Below, one piece after another: positions 1 through 10,286 of a stretch of DNA of 64,000 bases. The notes beneath the pieces were generated by a model. The model was not told the origin of the DNA. It made no database searches and saw nothing but the letters and a program-made list of their open reading frames with translations. The stretch lies in NCBI GenBank assembly GCA_964016985.1, contig OZ024828.1, positions 28,402,581 through 28,466,580 of the forward strand. The letters are read 5' to 3'. Every line of letters starts with the position of its first letter. Positions within the stretch are counted from its first letter, which is position 1. The stretch comes from Anodontia alba. Taxonomy: Eukaryota > Mollusca > Bivalvia > Lucinida > Lucinidae. A program made the translations under genes and the position numbers.

Positions 1-84
1 TGCTGTGGTTACAAATTAGAAGGAGGAAGTCCCTATTCATTCTGGGATACCTTATCTCGCCTTAAGTTGTTTTGCGCTTGCGTT

Positions 85-560
85 AGAGTTTAACGGCCCT
101 GTCAACATTGTTATGGTCATGTCGAGCCGGTCATTTAACCTACTCACGCTTTCCTGGGCAGGCTTTGTCCATTGAGCGGTTAACCAGTACTTGTACATAT
201 AATTTCGCCAATTACTGACCACTGCCCTGCTTGAATCAGCAGAAGGAGGAGAATAGCTGTACAAAAGATATAAGAACCCAGTTGTTCAAAGCATAGTTAG
301 CTTAACGAGCTCGTTAGTGGTCAAAATGTTAACTGTTCTAGTAAGTATCTAATTCACAGGTGTTTTTGCTGTAAAAAATATTAGCATATATGCCGTATTT
401 AATGATCAAAGTTTTAACGATACGTTAACTAACGACATCATTAGCTTTGAACAATTGGGCCCAGGACAATATCAACGCAAGTTCTGTGGCCAATCTGGAA
501 TTCGAACTTGCGAACCTTGGATCTGCAAGTCAGACACATTACAGACTGCGCTGTGCAGCC
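85..560 (-). mobile_element. tRNA-headed SINE (family S), split by a MITE
   Basis: Bases 85-252 match the 3' half of the SINE complete at 63219-63524 (cggccctgtcaac, gtcatgtcgagccggtca, gcggttaaccagt). The tRNA-like head with GGAATTCGAAC (B-box complement) resumes at about 463-560. The MITE at 276-462 separates the two halves. Confidence 0.7.
276..462. mobile_element. MITE with GGGCCCAGTTGTTCAAAGC ends (copy F1)
   Basis: Imperfect inverted ends ACCCAGTTGTTCAAAGC and GCTTTGAACAATTGGGCCC, with CGAGCTCGTTA near one end and internal pairing. It is the same family as 5608-5839, 6087-6302, 26640-26883 and 27733-27961. Confidence 0.75.
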
Positions 561-629
561 AAGCCTGTATATTTTTGTACAGTTTGATGAAACAAACCGA
601 AACATATTATATGGAATATTAAATAGAAA

Positions 630-1085
630 GGAAGGTAATGATCAGGAATCGATAAAATTACCTAACAAATTCCGTCCAAGACACCAAAGGGAATGAAGGA
701 CGCACTTAAAGCAACGGCACCACAATCAAAACACTACAAGCAGCACTTAAAGCAACGGCACCACAATCATAACACTACAAGCAGAAAGCCAAAAGGACAG
801 TATCTTTCCTAAAAATTGGCCAAACGGCTATCCAAAATATAAATTTCACCCGAACATTCATGCAAAGGCATACAATTACAGAAGTAGTAAACCACAGCAA
901 AAGCACCGCCTTGGAACGGTCAGTAAAATATTACTTGGTGGGGGGGGGGGGGGGGGGGAGGGCGGGGGGGGGTGGGGTGGGCGCGGGGGCGCACAACCCT
1001 CGCCTTTAGTTCTGCCTTGGTATACACAAGACATTTGTTTAGTCTGCATGAAGGGTCCCTAACTCGTTAGTGCACTATCTCCGAG
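630..1085 (-). repeat. Dispersed repeat O, copy 1, with internal 40-bp tandem duplication
   Basis: Shares blocks in inverse orientation with 25305-25710: ggccaaacggctatcc, accgccttggaacggtcagtaaa and the ccctcgcc/ctccgagaa segments. Around 702-785 a 40-bp unit containing gcaacggcaccacaatca is duplicated. The G-rich tract at 939-978 replaces a short C-rich run of the other copy. Confidence 0.65.
939..978 (+). repeat. Poly-G / G-rich tract
   Basis: Runs of uninterrupted G broken by single A, C or T. It could form G-quadruplex structures and is error-prone to sequence, so its length may be unreliable. Confidence 0.85.
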
Positions 1086-1284
1086 AACTTAAAATCAAAC
1101 AAATACAGATATGAAACAAGGCTGAAGACTCGACGGCAAGTAATAACTGAAATGCTGAAGCAAACGAAAACCAACATGCTGGGTAAAAATTACAGCAGAC
1201 GACATGTTGAAATAGGCTTTGATATTTCATGCAAATTGTGTTCTTAGGAGACAATTTGTATGGACTGTCAAAACCTATCTTCTT

Positions 1285-1382
1285 GCAAAAAAAAAAAAAA
1301 AAAAAAAAGAAAAACAACAAAAAAAAAAAAACAAAAAAAAAACAACAAAAAAAAAAAAACAAAAAAACATAACAACAAAACA
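1285..1382 (+). repeat. A-rich (CAAAA)n low-complexity tract
   Basis: Nearly pure A with scattered C and G. Open frames across it are artefacts. Similar tracts lie at 1895-1975 and 60559-60655. Confidence 0.9.
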
Positions 1383-1439
1383 CTAGAAAATGTATTTGTA
1401 AAATACTATGTCCCCATGTATATGATTTCCCTTAAATAT

Positions 1440-2150
1440 GCATTGACTGTAATACCAAAAATAGCTAAGTTCAAAAGTCGAAAAAAGTAACAAAAACGAA
1501 ATTGACGATCATGCTAAAACCACATGCATATCTAAAGACCTTGACAAAAGGGTCCGCAAAGTTTCAAATTAATCGGTAAAAAACTGTAGGAGGAGGAGTT
1601 GCGCACGCAAGGTACCCACGGTAATGCTTTTTGATCGTATTTAACCCCTCCCCACCAAAACGGCTAAGTTCAAAAGTCGAAAAAGTGACTAAACCTAAAT
1701 TGTCGATAATGCCAAAATCACATGCATATTTACAGACCATGACCGAAAGGCCTGCAAAGTTTCAAATTGATCAGTAAAAAACTGTATGAGGAGTTGCGCG
1801 CACAAGGTACTCACCGTCTGTCGACAAATACCTTAGTCGAAAACAGGGAATAACTCCGCAAGGAGAACCCCGATGGGAAAAAGGAGAACCCCGATGAAAA
1901 AAAAACAACAAAAAAACAAAAAAAAACAAAAACAAAAAAAAAAAAACCCCCAAAAAAAACAAAAAAAACAAACAAACCGGGTCCGTGTATTTTTTCATGA
2001 TGGTGATATATATGTAAAATTTCAGGATCCTAGCTCCGACCATTTCTGACCGTATACAAGTGTAGCGGACAGACAGACAGACGGTGTGATGGATGGATGG
2101 ACAGGCCAAAACCAATACTCCCCCAAAATCTCTTTAAAGTTGGGGGCAGA
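1440..2150 (+). mobile_element. Pearl-like element with two-copy core (P1a)
   Basis: Two copies of a roughly 200-bp unit (about 1455-1625 and 1665-1815) share cggctaagttcaaaagtcg, aaaccacatgcatat and actgta.gaggagttgcgc. After an A-rich stretch comes a gcggacagacagacagacgg microsatellite and a CCCCCAAA...AAGTTGGGGG hairpin. This order (tandem core, ACGG-like microsatellite, terminal hairpin) is the published architecture of bivalve 'pearl' elements; the assignment is by architecture only. Confidence 0.6.
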
Positions 2151-2159
2151 ATCATGTCA

Positions 2160-3895
2160 TCTAAACACTGATCCCAAAAATGGCAAAATATCAGGGTCCT
2201 ACTTCAAGCGGTTTTCTAGATATCATTTTGACAAGGCTTTCCAGTTACTATAATGCCACGGTCCGAAAAAGGGGCATAATCGAGTCAATATTGCATGGAA
2301 TTTGCTCAAAAGGAGCCTCTCCACCATTGTTTTTTACGAATTTTGCTCAAAAGAGAATGAGGTCATCTAAACATTGATTCTAAATAGTATGCAAAATATC
2401 GGAATCCTAGCTCATGCGGTTTTATAAATATATTGTGTTGAAAACGTTTCCCATTGTAATGCAGGCAAAGTCGAAAATAGCATAACTCTACATTTAGTAC
2501 GAATTTAGCTCAAAAGTAAATGAGGGAATCTAAACATTGATCCTAAACAGTATGCAAAATATCAGGACGCTAGCTCAAGCGGTTCTCTAGATATCTTGTT
2601 GATAAGGTTTACCTATTGTAATGATAGCAAAGGGGCATAACTCTGACATATTTACGAGATCCGGTCAAAAGTTACTTAGGCCATGAAAACGTTGATCTTA
2701 AACTATTTACAGATACTGTGTTGACAAGGTTTTCCAGCTACTATAATGGAAAAATCGAAAAAATGTATAATAAGTCAATATATTACGAAGTTTATTAAAA
2801 GTTAAAAGGTTATTCAGGTCATCTAAACATTGATCCTGTACAGTGTGCAAAATATCAGAATCCTAGCTCAAGCAGCTTTCCAGATATCGTGTTGACAGGG
2901 TTTTCCATTGTAATATGGGCAAAGTCGAAAGGGGCATATCTCTGCCATGCTTTACGGGAATCGGTCAAAGTTCATCTAAATACTGATCCTTAACTTTGTG
3001 CAATAGTAGAATCTTAGCTCAAGCAATTTTGTATACATCGTATTGACAAGGTTTTCCCACTCTAATAAAGGCAAAGTTGAAATGGGCACAATTTTTACCG
3101 AATTAACTCAAAAGTTAATCAGGTCATCTAACAGTGATCCCAAATAGTTGGCAAAATATCAGGATCTTACTTTGATATTGTGTTGACATCTGCTATAATG
3201 ACAAAGTCCGAAAAAGGGCATAACCGAGTCAATACTTTATGGAATTTGTTCAAACGTTAATGAGGTAATCTAGACAGTAATTCTAAACAGTGTGCTGAGG
3301 ATCAGAAGCCTAGCTCATGTGGTTTTCTAGATATTGTGTTGACAACGTTTTCCCATTGTAATACAGGCAAATTTGAAATGGGCATATCTCTGCCAGTTTC
3401 TTTACAAATTACATAAAAAAGTTAATGAGGTCATCTAAACGTTCATCCTAAACAATATGCAAAATATCAGGATCCTAGCTCAATCGGTTCTCTAGATATT
3501 CATTTGATAAGGTTTTAATATTGTTATAATAACGAAGTCCCAAAAAGAGCATAACTCCGTCAATATTTAACGGAATTCGCTCAAAAGCTAACAAGGTCAT
3601 CTCCACACTGGATCTAAACTGTATACCAACTATAATAATCCTAGCTTGAGCGGTTCTTTAGATATCGTGTTGACAATGTTTTTCCATTACCATAACTACA
3701 GAGTCGAAAAAAGGGCATAACTCTGTCATGCTAGGTCTGATGGAAAAAAAAATGGAATCATGCTCGGGCCAAGTATAAAATTTAAAGTTCTCAGCATATG
3801 CCATTTTTCACTTTCACAAGCACCTAAAAGCGTAACGGACAGACGGACAAGGCCAAATCCAAATGCACCCGATCAACTTCTTCGAAGTTGGGGGC
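2160..3895 (+). mobile_element. Pearl-like element with ten 160-bp tandem repeats (P1b)
   Basis: About ten diverged units between 2170 and 3740, mean spacing 160 bp, each with gatcctaaacagt, gcaaaatatcagga, cctagctcaagcggtt and gtgttgacaaggttttcc. The array ends in gtaacggacagacggac and a CAACTTCTTCGAAGTTG hairpin plus ggggcata. The 3' tail is shared with the preceding element although the cores differ. Confidence 0.75.
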
Positions 3896-4998
3896 ATAAA
3901 AGTCCGTTTGTCGTCTGTTCAAATCGCCTATAGCGCGCGGGCTATAGACTTGGATTATGTTTTTGTGATGAAATAAGAAAAATAAGACATGTTTGATAAG
4001 ACGAACCATAATTAGACGTGTTTGAAAGCGTGATTGTCTCACAAGATGTCCTTAGCATTAGACAAAGACAAAGCTTACATAATGAAGAAGACAGCAAGAT
4101 TTGACAGCGACAAGCGAGAAATGTGCAGACTGTTCGGACTCATATCATCTCGTGCATGCCTAAGGTCTCCTCCGGGCCTTTGCTCTCCATTGATACATTC
4201 CATTGCATCCAATGATTCTGGCAGCGGCTCATTAATGGTCACTATAGATGACATTAAGAAAAAGTGGTTAGAATATAAAGAGTTACATAGCACACACATG
4301 AAAATACTTACCCAACAAATAAATTATGAAACATTGTCAAGTAAGTCATCACTTGTCCATCAACTTCGCCAAAGAATTTCCCAACGTCACTTTGAGGATT
4401 CTTTGATGCAAGAACGTACCCATGATTATCCAGTAGGAAACAGTTAAACGACTGTGAATGAAAAAAAAAAAAAAATACAGTGAACCTTCATAAACTACAG
4501 CATTTGTTCTAAAAGATGTTGTCATTAAAATGAATTTGCTGTTGTAAAGGATCCTTCATGGACACAACGATATGTAAGAAAGACCTTGTTTTATCATTAT
4601 TTCCTCACAGAAAATTTTATTTTGGTTATTTCTTAGAATTGCCTTAGGGAGCCGATTCTAACATATATCCAAAACTTATGTTTCTTTAAGGTATTAAAGA
4701 CAATATTCTTGCATAATTTATGACTATTAACTGCTACCTCTTAAGCAAAGGTTTCGTGACAGTCAAATTCTCATTATAACAAATTTTGCCATTGTATCGA
4801 GTGTCGTATAAATAGGGTTGTTGTTAGCATCTTAACAATGACTGTTTGCATTTTAGTGTCTATAATGAAAAGAACGATAAATATTAATAAATTTAGTCAC
4901 TCGAGATTGGAGCCAGTCTAGGATCAATCTGAACAGATTAAAAACTCTTACATCTTGTCGAAAACATAAGTTGTGGAACCTCAAAAGATTCGCCCTAC
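3896..4998. other. Stretch without recognisable gene
   Basis: Apart from the weak 137-codon frame at 4034-4447, only AT-rich sequence with a short poly-A at 4459-4475 was seen. The part around 4480-4810 has diffuse similarity to 36760-37340 (gtgaac.ttcgta.aaactacag, gttgtaaagg, cattgtatcgagtgt), suggesting an old dispersed repeat. Confidence 0.4.
4034..4447 (+). CDS. Unrecognised 137-codon open frame, possibly not a gene
   Basis: An ATG-started frame of 137 codons with no recognised domain. The middle is rich in Ser and Leu and the carboxy half is polar (KKKWLEYKELHSTHMKIL). Part of its DNA (attgatacattccattgc...aatgattctg) resembles repeats near 57890 and 58160, so it may be repeat-derived. 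No splice or promoter context supports it, and it lies opposite the alpha-2/delta gene. Confidence 0.15.
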   Translation: MSHKMSLALDKDKAYIMKKTARFDSDKREMCRLFGLISSRACLRSPPGLCSPLIHSIASNDSGSGSLMVTIDDIKKKWLEYKELHSTHMKILTQQINYETLSSKSSLVHQLRQRISQRHFEDSLMQERTHDYPVGNS

Positions 4999-5354
4999 TT
5001 AAAGGCTCCATATTCCTCAAAATAGACATTTTATTATTCAAGAAAGATTTAATAATTTGATATATGATATTAAGACAGTCATAAAATGTGGCACCTGACA
5101 GCTTGTAAAATTTAAATTAGTTTCTCGTTTTTGAACTGAAATGATTTTTTATTGTATATCTGACTTAATGTTGCCAATTCAGAGATACGACTGAAAATCG
5201 TTTCATGCTGGATCCAGTTCAAAAAGAGAGACTTACTGAAATTTTACAGGCTGTCAGATGCCACATTTTATGATCGTATTAATACTATATATCAACTGAT
5301 AAAATCTTTCTTGGATAAAAAAATGTTTATTTTTGAGGAATACAGAGCCTTTAA
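4999..5354. mobile_element. 360-bp palindromic MITE (family G, copy 1)
   Basis: Starts TTAAAGGCTCCATATTCCTC and ends gaatacagagcctttaa. The two halves are inverted copies around gttgccaattcagagatacga. Full relatives lie at 13755-14117, 44522-44882 and 59184-60008. The termini suggest a TTAA target. Confidence 0.85.
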
Positions 5355-5607
5355 CTGACTCTCCTGAGAAGCGCACAACATAATTTAATCCTGCCAGTAG
5401 AGAAAGTGTCGTCACGGAATACCAGGACTGCTGAGTCTACCCATCGGTGTTCTATCCATTGGTGTGTGTAATCATCATTGAATGAGTGGAAATGCTTAGA
5501 CGTCACGTCCTGAAGCTGCTGATCTGGATATTTACTGTTTGCAGAGGTTTACCATATGCAAAATGCACAATTATTGATTGGTCTACGAGAATAAACATTG
5601 TGATCTA

Positions 5608-5839
5608 GGCCCAGTTGTTCAAAGCGTCGTTAGCTTAACGAGCTCGTTAAGGGTCATTTCGTTAACTGTTTTAGCAGGTTTAATACACAATATTCTGATA
5701 TTTTTTGCTGAAAAAAATGTGAGTAGCTTTTGCACTCACATTTTTTCAGCTAAAAATTTCAGCATATTTGCGTATCACTTGATGTAAATTTTAACGAATC
5801 GTTAACTAACGACATCGTTATCTTTGAATAACTGGACCC
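5608..5839. mobile_element. MITE with GGGCCCAGTTGTTCAAAGC ends (copy F2)
   Basis: Ends GGCCCAGTTGTTCAAAGC and a diverged complement. The internal arms gtgagtagcttttgca and tcacattttttcagc fold back at the centre (about 5728). Confidence 0.85.
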
Positions 5840-6086
5840 TGGTGCGCAGTGCGTATATATGATGTGGTGTTTTTTAATTTATACGAGCATATTATGAGAA
5901 GAGGGTCTCCTACGCAAATAGTGAAGACTAGATCAGCCTCTCCGTGAGCACAGTCTAATCAGGGTCTTGTCTATTTTTCATTCTATTGTACAGGAGCCGC
6001 TTACTCGATACGAAGACCTTGACCAGACTGTGCGGACGTACAAGTTAATCTGGCCTTTGTTAAGCGGATATGCAATAAGAACTCTG

Positions 6087-6302
6087 GACCCAGTTGTTCA
6101 AAACTAACGATGTCGTTAATTAAAGTATCGTTAAAACTTCGATCTTTAAATATGGCATATATGCTAATATTTTTTGCACATGCAAAAGCTACTAACATTT
6201 TTTCAGCAAAAATACCTGTGAATTAGATATTGTACTTACTAGAACAGTAAACATTTTGACCACTAACGAGCTCGTTAAGCTAACGATGCTTTGAACAAGT
6301 CA
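6087..6302. mobile_element. MITE with GGGCCCAGTTGTTCAAAGC ends (copy F3)
   Basis: Same family as 5608-5839: GGACCCAGTTGTTCAAA at the left, gcttaacgagctcg and gatgctttgaacaag at the right. Confidence 0.82.
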
Positions 6303-6369
6303 GCCTTTTTCTCTTGCTGCGTCGCATAGATTTATGAAATGAAGCAATGGGTTCAGTTTATGTTGGTGG

Positions 6370-6440
6370 CCGTTTGGTGTTTTACGGCCCACTAAATACT
6401 GTTAAGGTCATGTCGAGCCGGTCAGTTAACCTATTCTCAT
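6370..6440 (-). mobile_element. SINE family S, 3' fragment next to exon 21
   Basis: Carries ttttacggccca, ctgttaaggtcatgtcgagccggtcag and ttaacctatt, the 3' part of family S. It stops about 18 nt beyond the exon 21 donor. Confidence 0.7.
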
Positions 6441-6458
6441 TCAATGAATGGTACTTAC

Positions 6459-6649
6459 ATCGTTTTTACAGGTTAATGTACTAGGACAGGGATACACGTC
6501 ACAGGTGCTAACTGTTTCTAAGAATATTTTGGCGAAATTGTCATATTTCATCTGCAGGCCGACCACTGCCCGCACGCCTTTTCTGTAAGCACCATCACGA
6601 ATCACTATAGGGATACTGGCTGTTACCATTGTCCTGTTTATATCGATTT
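6459..6649 (-). CDS. CACNA2D: alpha-2/delta exon 21, last exon in the window
   Basis: Acceptor CATTTTCAG, donor GTAAGTAC; phase 1 in, phase 0 out. It encodes IDINRTMVTASIPIVIRDGA, then VRAVVGLQMKYDNFAKIFLE and VSTCDVYPCPSTLTCKND. The VTAS......AVVG.QMK...F pattern and the following cysteine cluster match the region before the family's 'NNGF' motif. The next exons should lie below position 1; none was recognised between 1 and 6458. A SINE fragment ends about 18 nt past the donor. Confidence 0.94.
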
Positions 6650-7239
6650 CTGAAAATGAGCTAGAAGGTGTTACTTTCATACAAAACACAGAGTTAAAGC
6701 AAAAGTAAGCATCAGACTGCGTATTTGCACAACCCTTTGTAGGATGCCCAATTATGGAAGAATCGAAATCCTAGCCATACAGCGTTGATGATTAGGCATG
6801 TACGGGTGGTCGCTCTTCGCATCTGGAAAACCTATTCAACTCGGTGTCCTGATATCCTGGTAAGCCGATAGCTGTGGTCATCTATGAAGATCTTTTTTGT
6901 CATGCATAAGATAAAATGTAATTAGTATCTACTAGAATACACCTCTGTAAGGTGTTTCTAGCGATTAGTCACGCTACTGTATTGACATGAGCTATCGTCC
7001 TTCTCGCATCATTTGATATCCGAACGCGGGACAATATTCACCAATATCAGTGCAATAAACTTTTAATTATATGGCTGTAAGTAATCTGTATCATTTTCAG
7101 TTGTTTATAGCCTCAATTTAAGCATTTCTATTATCTAACATGCAGAGCCTGCGCAAATGTGTGACGAGTTTTGGCGTGTTATCATTGCCCTAAGATGCCA
7201 CCAAAAGAAATGGTGACATTCGAAGGCAGCTAACTAAGC
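6650..7239. other. Intron stretch with no recognised element
   Basis: Between exon 21 and the half-MITE at 7240. No repeat of the families named here and no coding signal was seen. Confidence 0.4.
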
Positions 7240-7385
7240 ACCTCGACGAGGCGGTTCTAACGAGTACCCACAATCTATGTTTTGAGCAGAAATAAGAAAA
7301 ATATCATAGCTTTTTATCTTATTTTTTTTCAGGTTTTATTTAGGTGAAATTTTCTATTTATTTGAACAGGCATGTTTTCGTAATG
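7240..7385 (+). mobile_element. Hairpin MITE family A, right half only
   Basis: Begins in the hairpin (cctcgacgaggcggttctaa), continues gagtacccacaatctatgtt and ends caggcatgttttcgtaatg. The left terminal half is missing. Confidence 0.8.
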
Positions 7386-7969
7386 TCAAGTAAGCGCGTC
7401 GACACTGAGTGATATCTGGACGCCTGCTCCTTTGAATTTTATCGCACATTCTAATCTTTCAATTTTTATAGCGATAATATGAATTTAATAGGTGCTACCT
7501 TTATCCGTGCGTCCAAATCACATGCTTCATAGGTGGGTTGGCCAGATCTAACTGAATTTGATTCAGACTACGCTGGACTTTTGAATCCACAGCATGAATT
7601 GTTATATAACGTCCAAGTCAACAATATTTCAGTAGTTCAGAGACATTGCCTCCAAATTTGTGGGACTTTTACCCGACCCGATCACATGAATTTGGGTCCT
7701 GCTTAGTTACTAGTAGCTCTGCCATGGATGCTTTAGGCAGCCCATCTATTTCGCGGGCCCCGATGGGCGGGGGCCACGCTTTCCGAATACCGAAAACTAG
7801 TGTATGCCGGTGAGAGGTACAACGACAATACACAATCATTCGCTTACCTGAAATCCCTTTTACTGCGTCAGAATTTGTCCTAAAGGTATTTTTTGACCGT
7901 TTGTGCGTTTTTGTCTTTGTTTCTATTTTGTCTTTTTTCAATCCTTTTTGACTTTTATTCTACTCTACT

Positions 7970-8290
7970 GTAGCTGATGTTGTTCCGTGTGGCGGTCGTA
8001 AAAAGTCTCCCCACACATCATCATAGTGCAGGTTATATATTTTATTTCCTTTGGGATCATTGAGCCCATCCTAGTTATTTTGAAAATCGAATACCGCTAA
8101 AGCCGGCGCTACGGGGCGTATGTAGCCTCGCAAAGTACAGTTTTGCATATGAAGAAACTCAATCAAACCGAGTCTCCGATTTTCGGGATTTTTGTATGTT
8201 CTTTGTTTCCAAAAGCAATCCTTTTTGACTTTCATATATAGCAGTGTAGTTTGCGATACTGTATACACCCCTCAGTACCGGCTTCCCGTA
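7970..8290 (+). repeat. Dispersed repeat H, copy 1
   Basis: Contains tgtagctgatgttgttccg, gtggcggtcgtaaaaagtct, catagtgcaggttatat and cctttgggatcattgagccc. The same blocks recur at 8690-8800 (inverted), 33890-34080 (inverted), 47800-48060 (partial) and 60765-61230 (interrupted). Family unknown. Confidence 0.7.
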
Positions 8291-8689
8291 AAGCTAGCTT
8301 AAGCTCTCCCTCCCCACCGACCTCCTCCTCCCCCACCCCTCCGCAGCAATTCATTGCCGACCGTTCTAAGGCAGTACTTTCATTGTTGTACTTTTTATTA
8401 ATTGTTATGTAGTGTTTCACTTTCTGATGTTTTTCTTATAATAATTATGTAAGTTGATTATATATTCAATTAAGTTTGGGTAATAGTTGCCACCTTTTTG
8501 GGAAAGAGATGCCAACTCTGCTTGCCATCTGTTCATTTTATGGCTGCTTTATTGTATTTTTATTGTATTTATCTGTCTTTCCATTTGGTGTGGTGGGGAT
8601 GGGGAGGGGGGCATGATGTGGAGCTAAGGTATCAGTTCCTGAGTTTTCTTATTTACTTTAAACTGTATTCGATTCGGTAATCAGAATGG

Positions 8690-8800
8690 ACGCAAAAGAT
8701 TCTAAAGGAAATAAAAACATAACTTGTACTATGTTGAAGTACGGGGAGACGTTTTACGGCCACCACACAGCGCTTAAGACCGCTTTTATTTGTAGCGGAT
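8690..8800 (-). repeat. Dispersed repeat H, fragment
   Basis: Inverse match to repeat H: aaaggaaataaaaacataac, gggagacgttttacggccac and cacagcgcttaag. Confidence 0.5.
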
Positions 8801-8820
8801 CAAATGATGCAGAGCCTTGC

Positions 8821-8923
8821 TGAATTAACCTAGTGCGAGTGGGTCATATTTTCTAGTATATGTAAATACTAGTAGTATATGTAAATACTAGAAAATACGG
8901 CCCACTCACATTCGGTTAATTCA
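8821..8923. repeat. Snapback palindrome of about 100 bp
   Basis: tgaattaacc...gtgcgagtgggtcatattttc on the left is the near-complement of gaaaatacggcccactcac...ggttaattca on the right. The centre repeats agtatatgtaaatacta. Probably a small MITE. It ends 31 nt from exon 20. Confidence 0.8.
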
Positions 8924-8953
8924 ACGAGATTATGCATCCCTCTTTAAGTATAC

Positions 8954-9078
8954 CTTCTTTAAGAGGAATAGAGAAGGTAACATTATATTCAGGATGATCT
9001 TCCATCTTTTCAGCACCTTCAACAGCTCTCTGGTAATAGTCTGCTCCGACAGTGTTTGAGCGATGCTTGATATAATGC
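8954..9078 (-). CDS. CACNA2D: alpha-2/delta exon 20
   Basis: Acceptor TTATTTTAG, donor GTATACTT; phase 2 in, phase 1 out. It encodes HYIKHRSNTVGADYYQRAVE, then GAEKMEDHPEYNVTFSIPLK. The family pattern is F..WYRRA.E.....FVYSIP. One sequon (NVT). The phase-1 end joins exon 21 directly; a short intervening candidate at 7843-7877 does not fit. Confidence 0.92.
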
Positions 9079-9172
9079 CTAAAATAAGAGAAAGAAAGAA
9101 CACAATATATAAATGGCATATTCATAGGAATGCTTATTTAAAATCAAAGTCGGCCAGAAACAGACGGTTTCC

Positions 9173-9455
9173 CATTAAGGAAAACACGCATATTCAAATA
9201 TATAGAAAATTTTACCTCAAAAAACTGAAAATGTTCAGATAAAAAGACTCTGATATTTTTCATATTTCTGCTCAAAACATAGATTGTAGGTAATCGTTAG
9301 AACCGCCTCGACGAGGCGGTTCTTACGAGTTCCCCCAATCTATGTTTTTGAGCAGAAATAAGAAAAAATTATATGTACCCCTGTAAACCCCAGTTTTACA
9401 ATATAAAAGTGGGGTTTAAGGGGATCAAAATTTATAAAGGCATGTTTTCGTGATG
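9173..9455 (-). mobile_element. Hairpin MITE family A, full copy
   Basis: Ends cattaaggaaaacacgcat (diverged) and ggcatgttttcgtgatg, with central hairpin ccgcctcgacgaggcgg (about 9303-9320) and the block ccccagttttacaatataaa. Confidence 0.9.
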
Positions 9456-10082
9456 TTTTTTCTACGTAATACGATTTAAAAAAAAAATCTGGTCCTTTGT
9501 CATCACTGCGATATATGAAAGCACTTTTCTTTTAGAATCTGATTATAAAAGGAAATAGCGAGTGTTTGGCGCTAATCTCTTGAAGTTCGTGTTATTTAAC
9601 TAGCTTTAACACCGGTTTGTCATGTGACTCGCTTTCATGTGATAGTCATGTGATCATTGCGCTTGTCTATTGATACACCACCTGTGTCTGAATGAAATCG
9701 GTGGAATTTGAGCGAAATAACAGGTGTTCAGATAAAGGTACCCCTTCTATAGATCTTGTTATGAAGAACATGCATCGTGGTAGAGATTAAAGTTTTTATC
9801 ATCTAAACATGATGCAGTATTGTTATATTCAGTCTGATAAAAAAAATCAAGAACATTTCTGGGCCGCGCCATACGATAATGTATGTCGGGTACACGCGGA
9901 CAGCGATTACCCAGATCAGCCATTGCATCCGCACAGTCTGATCAGGGTCTTCACTGTTCACTAAAAGGATCAATGGGTACAACAGAATGTATAAATGAAG
10001 CGCAAATGCCCGGATGATACTTTGTGCGGGTTGATCTGAAACTGCGCGTCTTATGCATGTTCGGTGGCACGTTTTCGCAATA
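9456..10082. other. Intron stretch with a MITE remnant
   Basis: Bases about 9869-9990 match the GATCAG/GCGCA palindromic family E (agatcagccattgcatccg, cacagtctgatcaggg). The rest shows nothing recognised. Confidence 0.45.
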
Positions 10083-10286
10083 CAGTAAAACCTGTGTAAG
10101 ACAGCCACCTTTGAAATTGACTTTAGTGGTTGATGTGGAAAGGTAGTTGTCTTATAAAGGTACATGTCATGTAATTTTGCTAGCAAAATTACATGACATG
10201 TACCTTTATAAGACAGACAACTTTTTCCACATCAACCTATATTTAAAGTCAGTCTCGACGGTGGATCTCTTACACAGGTTTTACTG
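10083..10286. mobile_element. Snapback MITE with CAGTAAAACCTGTGTAAGA ends
   Basis: Terminal repeats CAGTAAAACCTGTGTAAGA and its exact complement at 10268-10286. The arms continue inward (ttgatgtggaaa, gttgtcttataaaggtacat) to a centre at GCTAGC near 10180. The whole 204 bp is one long imperfect palindrome. Confidence 0.88.

Noticed and set aside
1075..1490. Open frames over the A-rich tract (poly-Phe / poly-Lys peptides)
   Set aside because: Products of low-complexity sequence. The same applies to frames at 1771-2115, 18575-18763, 34568-34781 and 60513-60716.
7843..7877. Short exon candidate (TNSDAVKGIS) between exons 20 and 21, with AG and GTAAGC borders
   Set aside because: The phase left by exon 20 would read a stop in it, whereas exon 20 joins exon 21 directly in phase and gives the family's usual spacing.
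9803..10186. 127-codon minus-strand frame
   Set aside because: It runs through family E remnants and half of the snapback element at 10083-10286; no domain seen.
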